A stretch of DNA of 64,000 nt from [Phialemoniopsis] sp. UDSM-2020 (Eukaryota; Ascomycota; Sordariomycetes; Thyridiales; Thyridiaceae). Positions within the stretch are counted from its first letter, which is position 1; every line of letters begins with the position of its first letter. Shown here one piece after another: positions 57,683 through 64,000 of this stretch. A program made the position numbers and the translations under genes. The stretch spans positions 6,014,001 through 6,078,000 of the forward strand of contig JAEILZ010000001.1 of NCBI GenBank assembly GCA_018873225.1, read 5' to 3'. The notes under the pieces are model-generated. The model was not told where the DNA came from and searched no databases. It saw only the letters and a list, made by a program, of their open reading frames with translations.

Positions 57683-58754
57683 CTAGCGTAGCTCGGCATA
57701 GTTCTCCCCCTCTTCGGCATACTGCAAGTGGCTCTTGGAATTCTTCTTGCTTTTCTGTGCCTTCTTCTCTTTCTTCTTGTCTTTTTTTATGGATCGCTCA
57801 TCCGCCACCGACTCTAACGTAGAAGTGCGGAAGCGGTGGAATCCGAGGTAGAGGTAGATGCCAAGAACAAGGTACTCCGGCAAGAGAGCCATCAGCGAGA
57901 AGGCCACGGCAGAACCAAATAGCGGGCTCCAGATGGATGTGAGAATGTTGGCCCCGGCAGAAGTAAACACGCTGAGAAGTCCATAGGCCACGCGCAGTAA
58001 CAGAAGAGGAAACGCGATCAACAGCCACCTCAAGTACTGTTTCATAGGAGCTCATAGTTAGCAAGTGCTATCACGGCAGGGCTCTTTCTATGACCACTTA
58101 CGATGTGCTGACTCGGTTTGATAGCATGGAGCTTCGTAAAGTATAGAATCGCGCACATGACTGTCAAGGCTACAAGAACAAACAAGAACTCGAAGTAGGC
58201 GACCTTGGACAATGTCGACTGGATTTGGGCATTATCCGGATCACCAGCGAAGCCACCGGCGCTACTGAGAAGGCCGACGGCGCAGAGGATGAGAATGCGG
58301 TTCGCTTTGATGAAGGTGTGCAGGAGCGTGACGTGCCGATAATTTGTCTGCAGTCTGTTTAGAACAGCGTTAGCGGGGGTCGAAGAACCAATGCCAAAGT
58401 ATGCTCACATCAAACGAGTGAGGCTGTGGAAGGTTATCAACAGTGGGACGAGGCCGATGTTGAGCAACACAATCGTGGCGATGAGGACTCCCATATTGCT
58501 CGGATCATGTTGTTCAACCAAAACCAGAATACCGCCGACCAGTCTCACTGTTTTCGTAATGCTGTTAGTTTGGCCTCCCAGGCAGATAGATCCAAGCTAA
58601 AGATTCACTGACCGAGGACAAATGACATTGGAGGATACCAGGCCATCCGAGGACCATATTTCCAAGCGCGGAGACAGACATAGAAGGCGAGAGGGACCGC
58701 GGGGGCATAGAAGACAAGCTGCGCAATGGCCAGGGCCTGATGGGGAGTCAACAT
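57683..58754 (-). CDS. DUF7702-like multi-pass membrane protein
   Basis: Four exons give about 290 residues with roughly seven hydrophobic segments, starting MLTPHQALAIAQLVFYAPAV and continuing through VRLVGGILVLVEQHDP, IATIVLLNIGLVPLLI and YLRWLLIAFPLLLLRVAYGL. The tail is highly basic (KKDKKKEKKAQKSKK), so probably cytosolic. The arrangement agrees with fungal DUF7702 proteins, which have no known function, and is loosely receptor-like. The Met at 58754 is the first in frame after the open stretch. It is divergent from the Zn2Cys6 gene at 59553. Confidence 0.82.
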
Positions 58755-59552
58755 AGCTACAACCGGTGGTGATGCTGCTGATAGTTCGAATCCAAGGCAC
58801 AAAGAAAAGCTTGACTGGATAGAGGCGAGCAAACTGATATCTTGGCTCTCGCCAAGAACCAGCTCTACTTATACACTTGCTTGCTGGGTAGGGTAATATT
58901 GGAATTCTTGCATGGCTCGTCTCAGCCACTCAAGGTTGGAGCCGCAAGTCCATCGCAGCCCAGGCGGAGCAGGACGATCACTAGCGATCAAGACGCCATG
59001 ATTAAAGTACCAGGCGCTTGATCGCGTCTATTGCACGTCAAACTACTGCCGAGAACGCTCAAAAGGGTCAGATTTCTTCATGACGCCCGTGGATTGTGAC
59101 CAAATGCGGGTTGGCCCTTCGTTAGGGCTGACGGCGGCATCCAGGGGCTCAGACGAGTGCCGGTTAGCGGCCCAAGAGGTGAGATCTTGACTTCGCGGAT
59201 TGTCGCCTGAAACGGAATAGCGTTGTCGTGGAAGCACTGATGTCCCCACCGAATAAGCAAATAACGAGATACGAAGCGTAAGCAGGAATTCGCAGTGATT
59301 GGAGGATGGTGTCGCACTTGTGGGTACGCAGCTCCTGACTCGGGCTCCAGTTAACAACGTCGCAGGCTGTGAGATTTCCAAGGTTGTGTGGGCGTACCTG
59401 TCAACTCAAACCCTACCCAGGCACGCACGCAACCGCGACGCACTTGACACGCTGAAGTGCGCGTCCTCTCTCATATGGCTTAGCTGGACAGACCGGATCT
59501 ACCTAATCTCCATCTGTTGTTGGATGTGCATTTCCGCTTTTCGTAGGCCAGA
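58755..59552. promoter_or_regulatory. Divergent promoter, membrane protein/regulator
   Basis: 798 bp between divergent genes. CGG triplets are frequent near 59130-59175, but no perfect palindrome was found. Confidence 0.35.
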
Positions 59553-61409
59553 ATGGTCGGAGTGCCCGGCAGGTCGAAGGCTTGCCATAACTGCAGACAG
59601 AGAAGAATAAAGGTATGTAGCTCCATCTCTGGTGTTCTGTCGCTGCCAAGACGATCCATGCTGAAATAGAGAATTCCCGCAGTGTGATGGCGAGCTACCA
59701 GGATGCCGGAACTGCGCCAAGTCCGGAAGGACCTGCACCGGTTACCAACGAAAGCACACCTTCATACTTTCTCAAGACATGGTGCAGCATGGCCTCATAA
59801 CTCCTGATCAAAGCAACTTGATTGAGCATGATGCCAGCGGTGCGGGTGCCACCATGGTCTCGCGCTGGAGGATAGACCATAACGACGCGTCTGCCACTCC
59901 AGCCTCGACATCAAAGATGGTCGCTGCCCCGTCCCGGACGTTGTCGACGGTCAACGCCTTACCAAAGAGCATCTCCTCGCGGAACGCTTTCCGCGAGAAG
60001 TTCTTCTCCTTGCTATTTGAAAATCACATGGAACTTGAAAACGGTGTCAACCTTCCGTCGGGCGAACGTAACGACTGGATGCTCCAGGTCATTGGCCTAC
60101 CATCCTTGACGCCAGCTCTCGAGAACACGATCCTCGCAATCTGCACGGCACGTCTTGGTCGATATTCTTCCGAGCCGGCGCTGGTTCACGAGAGCTTGAA
60201 ACTCTATACGGTCGGCATGTCCCATACGCGCCGAGATCTTCTCGACAAATCCATGAAGAACAGCGAGCAAAGTCTTGCCGCTTGTCTGGCGCTGCTCATG
60301 TACGAGGTCATGGAGTGCCCTGGGGGCACGATAGACGCCTTTCAAGCACACTATCAGGGAAGCATGAAGCTTCTGGAGATGAGAGGTGCAGACGCCCACT
60401 CATCAGGCCTCGCCCACAGCACCTTTTCAATCTTGAGAGTACACACTGTGAGTACCAACCTCATTCATCATTTCTGCGTTCTTCAGTATTGACTTTGATT
60501 GCTTCGACCTAGATCATACAGGGTATAAAACACCGCACGAAGACATTCCTGGCTGCTCCCGAATGGCGAGACCGTCCTTGGGGCGCAGATGCAGAGAACA
60601 AACCACATTTTGACCGCCTCGTCGATATCCTGCTGCTTGATGTACCGGACATTTTCACGCTCTGGCAGGTTCTCAAGACACGAACAAACCCACAAGATAT
60701 CCTCCTGAGTGCAATCGACACCATAAGAGAAGGAGAGAGAATTGAGAAACTGCTCGACCAATGGTTCGACAGTTTCAAGGCTGCCATGCCTGGCGATCTC
60801 TACCAAGCTGAACTGTCCAAGATCGAGACGTCTGCGGATACAAAAGAAGAAGGAAAGCTGTTTCCGGTTGCGTTTCAATTTCCTGCTTTCATTGTCGGCC
60901 TGAACATGGTTTACTATTGGGTTGCGCTGATGAGCGTTCACGCCCACCAGTGCTCCACGTACGGGCTTCTCGTACGCCTCGAGGCCACGCTAGACTCCAT
61001 GGGCCGCGAAAACCTCCCATGCAGATGCAACGAGGTCTTTGTGGACTCGCCAATGCTCTGCATACGTCATTTCACCATCAGTCAGCTGCCAGCTCTCGGT
61101 AAGCGAGCGGAGTGGCCTCGTGTCGCGGCGTACAATATCTGCCAGTCCATGGAGTACTTCTTATGCGACACAACCAGAGGATTCGGTCCGGTGAGTATCC
61201 TACCGGCGCTGGCCATGGTGAAAGGCTTCTGGTTGCGCGCTCCTGGCTGCTGGGATAGAGAGTTTGCGTGGATCGACGACATCATCAACCGTCTGCGAGC
61301 CAGTGGCTACGGGATCGCAGCGACTCTCGACGAGGAACCGGACTTGAAGGCAATCCATGCCAATTCCCCGCGGCACCCCTTCGAGTCATCAGTATTCAAG
61401 AATTCCTAA
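59553..61409 (+). CDS. Zn(II)2Cys6 transcription factor; cluster split across exons 1 and 2
   Basis: Nuclear regulator of 573 residues in three exons (59553-59612, 59683-60447, 60513-61409). Exon 1 codes only MVGVPGRSKACHNCRQRRIK; exon 2 begins with CDGELPGCRNCAKSGRTC, so the zinc cluster exists only after removal of the 70-nt intron (59613-59682). A later in-frame ATG would give a protein lacking the zinc cluster. The rest is the fungal-specific type (LALLMYEVMECPGGTID, EWRDRPWG, FWLRAPGCW). It lies between the membrane-protein gene and the ATP-grasp gene, both candidate targets. Confidence 0.88.
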
Positions 61410-61739
61410 TTCATTATGATTTCCCTCTTCAGCCATTTTTAGTTGGGCCACAAGACGTGTTCATTAAAAACGTTTCAGCTATCGGTCGGTCCTCTCTCGG
61501 AATAAAGCCGGCCGAGCCGGTGGTGATCGGACATACGCCGATGTGGAGCCGACTTTGACTTTAGTACTTGCTCCACCACAATCTCGTCCATCGCTCTGAG
61601 CCTTCATCATCATCGACTGCGATAACATTCCTGCTTGAAATATTGCTTTACGAGACACTGAGAGCAAGCCGTCACTTGCGACTGGTAGAGGCATCGAAAG
61701 GACAGGTTCTGTTGGTAAATCGGTGTGATTTCCAGCAAG
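61410..61739. other. Intergenic region
   Basis: 330 bp between the regulator and the ligase, both plus strand; no gene seen. Confidence 0.4.
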
Positions 61740-62983
61740 ATGAGTCAGCTCATCAAGACGCGTGTCGCGGTCCTCTATCAGGCCATCAAGCCTCCCGTGA
61801 TCAACGGCATTCGGAAACCACTCAAGCCCGGTGGTTCGTTCTCTACCATGAGACCCCATCTTACCATGTGGCTAACAAGCTCTCGTGCACAGCATATCGT
61901 GATTCAGGGGCAGACATCGCCTTCAACTTGCGTAGCCTGAAGCAGGTCCAAGTGGTCTGTCCCACCACGAACCCAGATCCCACGAAGGATGCCGACTGGT
62001 GCTTCCCAGACACCGAGGCAGGCATCATGGACGCAGTCAACCGCGGCGCCAACGTCCTTTGGGCCAACACCATCCTTTTCGCATCGCATCCTCTCCAGAC
62101 CTCTCCATTATTGGATCAAGTCAAGGACACGCTCCGCGTTGTTGGCCAGGGGCCCCTGATGGTGGAGAAATATGACGACAAAGAATATGTGAACAACTTA
62201 CTTCGAAGCCATGGTGGGTTCAACATGCCCAAGTCATGGACCATCTATAACCAATCGGATCTCGAGAGACACACCTCGGAGCAAGGTTTCTTGTACCCCG
62301 TTGTAGCGAAGCCCATCCGCGGCAGAGGCAGCCATGGCGTACGAGTGTGTCAGGATAAGGACGAGCTCTTAAAACACGTGTCCAAGCTCCTCGCGGAGTC
62401 TCCGGCAATCATGCTCGAGGAGTTCCTGGCTGGCGAGGAAGCCACCGTCACTGTCATGCCGCCACTGCCCGGAGACGAGAACTACCGGGCGCTCCCAGTG
62501 GTCACGCGCTTCAATCACATCGACGGCGTCGCGCCATACAACGGCGTGGTTGCAGTGACCGCCAACTCTCGAGTGATTTCTGCCGAGGAGGCGGAGGACC
62601 CGGCATATGCAGAAGTGGCTCGGCAATGCGAGGACGCGGCACGGCTCCTCGGCGTGGTGGCGCCAATTCGGATCGACGTCCGTCGGTTCGATAGATCCGC
62701 GGGCTCGAAGTTCGCTCTGTTCGATGTGAACATGAAACCGGTTAGTCAAAATAAACCTCGCCTAGTGTGTTCACGGTCTGATATGGTTGCTTAGAATATG
62801 ACGGGTCCCGGCAGGCCTGGGCGTGATGACCAAGCCAGCCTGACACTCATCGCCGCTGCCGCTCTTGGGTGGGACTATCCTCGACTCTTGTCGCAGATGC
62901 TGCTGGCCGCACCGACACTGGGTACTTTAAGATCATTGAAGCCATTGGCGGTGCTCTATACCGAGCACCCTAGCTTCAGATAA
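61740..62983 (+). CDS. ATP-grasp carboxylate-amine ligase, D-Ala-D-Ala ligase-like
   Basis: Predicted to couple ATP hydrolysis to joining a carboxylate to an amine via an acyl phosphate. Three exons (61740-61833, 61893-62740, 62795-62983) give 376 residues. ATP-grasp parts in order: PLMVEKYDDKEYVNNLLRSH, then VVAKPIRGRGSHGVRV (Lys and Gly-rich loop), MLEEFLAGEEATVTV, IRIDVRRFD and the metal-binding FDVNMKPNMTGPG, which parallels the ExNxxPGMT of Ddl enzymes and is split by the last intron. No signal peptide. Fungi lack peptidoglycan, so the true substrate must differ; dipeptide or amino-acid-conjugate formation is an inference. It sits next to a pathway-type regulator. Confidence 0.88.
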
Positions 62984-63828
62984 GATTCCCTCTCACCTAG
63001 CGTATGATCTCAACCCGTGTCAAATAAAAACTGTCAGGATCCTGGCATGATCGCCAATGATCCCCTTATCACTTCTTATCTTCGAGAAAATACTTTTGTC
63101 AAGTCAGGTATCGCCCATGGCGTACTTATAGTGCTTGTCGAAGCGCAATGAAGTGTGTGCGCATGGTGACCGGGTAACACGTAAGGTGGGATTTGCTTAG
63201 TTTTGGCATTTACAGCATTCAATTTCAGTCATGAATGCTCACTTGATATGTAGAATGCCGTTCGCATTATGCAGTCGTGTCTGAAGCTTCATAGTTCAAG
63301 AACTTATCTTTCTCCAAGTTTCTGGGTGGACGGGAGCACACCCACAGATATTAGATGCCTGGCCGTCGCAAAGGATTACATTCTATGGCACGATCAATAT
63401 CATCATGAACAACCCTCTCACCGATGCCAAAAAAATAATAATATTAAATTGCTCGGGAGCCCAAAAACGCTGGAGTGTGTCAAGCAGACCACTGAATACC
63501 ACTAGCCGCCCAGCTTCTTTCTCAATACCAACGCAGTTCTCGATACCAAAATAGTTCTCAATACCAACGCAATTCTTACACCCACGCAGTGCTCAATACC
63601 AATCCGAATACGCAAATCAACTTGTTGCGCAATATCCATGATATTGCACTTGCTGATCAGATTTTACCTTTCCCGCCGGACTTGTTAGTCACCCAAAACT
63701 CGTCGACCCCCATCTATCTCATAAAAGCTGTCCTCCAAGTGTCTCAGTTGGTTCAAGAACAGGCTTCATCAATATGTTTGGAATCGGATCGTCATCGGTC
63801 AACTTTCTACCAGCCTTCTCCGCGGTCC
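62984..63828. other. Intergenic region with short tandem repeats
   Basis: No gene supported. The ligase 3' UTR, then AT-rich sequence and the repeat block at 63519-63606. Confidence 0.4.
63519..63606. repeat. Imperfect 17-18-bp tandem repeat, about five units
   Basis: Units begin at 63519, 63537, 63555, 63573 and 63590, with the core TTCTCAATACCAACGCAG and a few substitutions. They are non-coding by appearance. Confidence 0.65.
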
Positions 63829-64000
63829 CTAACCTGTTCAGTATGACAGCGCTTCAAATATGGCTGCTAGGGGAATACTTACAGCACTCGAAGATAACTT
63901 CGGCTGCGTTGTTGACCACACGCACATAGACTGTGAGTTTCTTGAATTTGTTACCGGGCAGCCACTGCCAAGACCCTGAGCCTGAGGTGCTGTCTTTTGC
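63829..64000 (-). CDS. Possible C-terminal end of a gene entering from the right edge
   Basis: On the minus strand, the last 118 bases read as protein without a stop (WQWLPGNKFKKLTVYVRVVN, then AAEVIFEC). A GTAAGT donor at 63882 and a CAG acceptor at 63834 would join to TGT and an immediate TAG, ending the protein. I do not recognise the family, and the piece is too short to be sure it is coding. Confidence 0.3.

Noticed and set aside
1..64000. CRISPR array, rRNA or RIP-degraded transposon
   Set aside because: No regular repeat-spacer array, no rRNA sequence, and no long AT-rich TpA-dense tract was seen.

Overview
The window reads as nuclear DNA of a filamentous ascomycete (Pezizomycotina, most likely a Sordariomycete). 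Genes are intron-rich with short GT-AG introns (about 50-90 nt) and CTRAC-like branch sites. Codon third positions are GC-rich. The gene families are typical of this group: Zn2Cys6 regulators, DAL5-type and sugar-porter MFS carriers, BBE-like flavoenzymes, OPT transporters and a PaxU-like hydrolase. I found no rRNA, tRNA, CRISPR array or recognisable transposon. Exon boundaries were read by hand from splice signals and checked for phase; there is no transcript support.

Layout. 1-11.5 kb: a DAL5-type permease, an aldo/keto reductase with a long unrecognised N-terminus divergent from a Zn2Cys6 regulator, a TIGR04076-like small protein and a second MFS carrier. 11.8-20.8 kb: a sugar-related block with a Gfo/Idh/MocA dehydrogenase, a GH1 beta-glucosidase, a 2OG-Fe(II) oxygenase and a divergent sugar-porter MFS. 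21-31 kb: a Zn2Cys6 regulator, a nucleoside hydrolase, the ribosome-biogenesis factor RLP24, two SDRs and a peroxisomal (SKL-ending) acyl-CoA thioesterase. 31-38.8 kb: a C2H2 regulator, a small interrupted reading frame not covered by any long ORF, an SDR, a small secreted cysteine-rich protein and another SDR. 39-43.5 kb: a Zn2Cys6 regulator with a broken frame, divergent from an intact Baeyer-Villiger-type monooxygenase. 43.9-57.5 kb: a protein with two copies of one unrecognised domain, a DUF829/PaxU-like hydrolase, a plasma-membrane H+-ATPase, an OPT oligopeptide transporter and a secreted BBE-like oxidase. 57.7-63 kb: a DUF7702-like multi-pass membrane protein divergent from a Zn2Cys6 regulator, whose zinc cluster is split across two exons, followed by a Ddl-like ATP-grasp ligase. 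A partial gene may enter from the right edge on the minus strand.

How genes may work together (inference). The H+-ATPase could energise the neighbouring proton-coupled OPT and MFS carriers. The GH1, dehydrogenase and MFS genes look like glycoside use. SDR, regulator and BVMO look like a small oxidative pathway whose regulator may be dead. Membrane protein, regulator and ATP-grasp ligase form the least explained group. The regulator/AKR pair shares a promoter with a Gal4-spaced CGG-N11-CCG palindrome and a CATCCGA repeat cluster.
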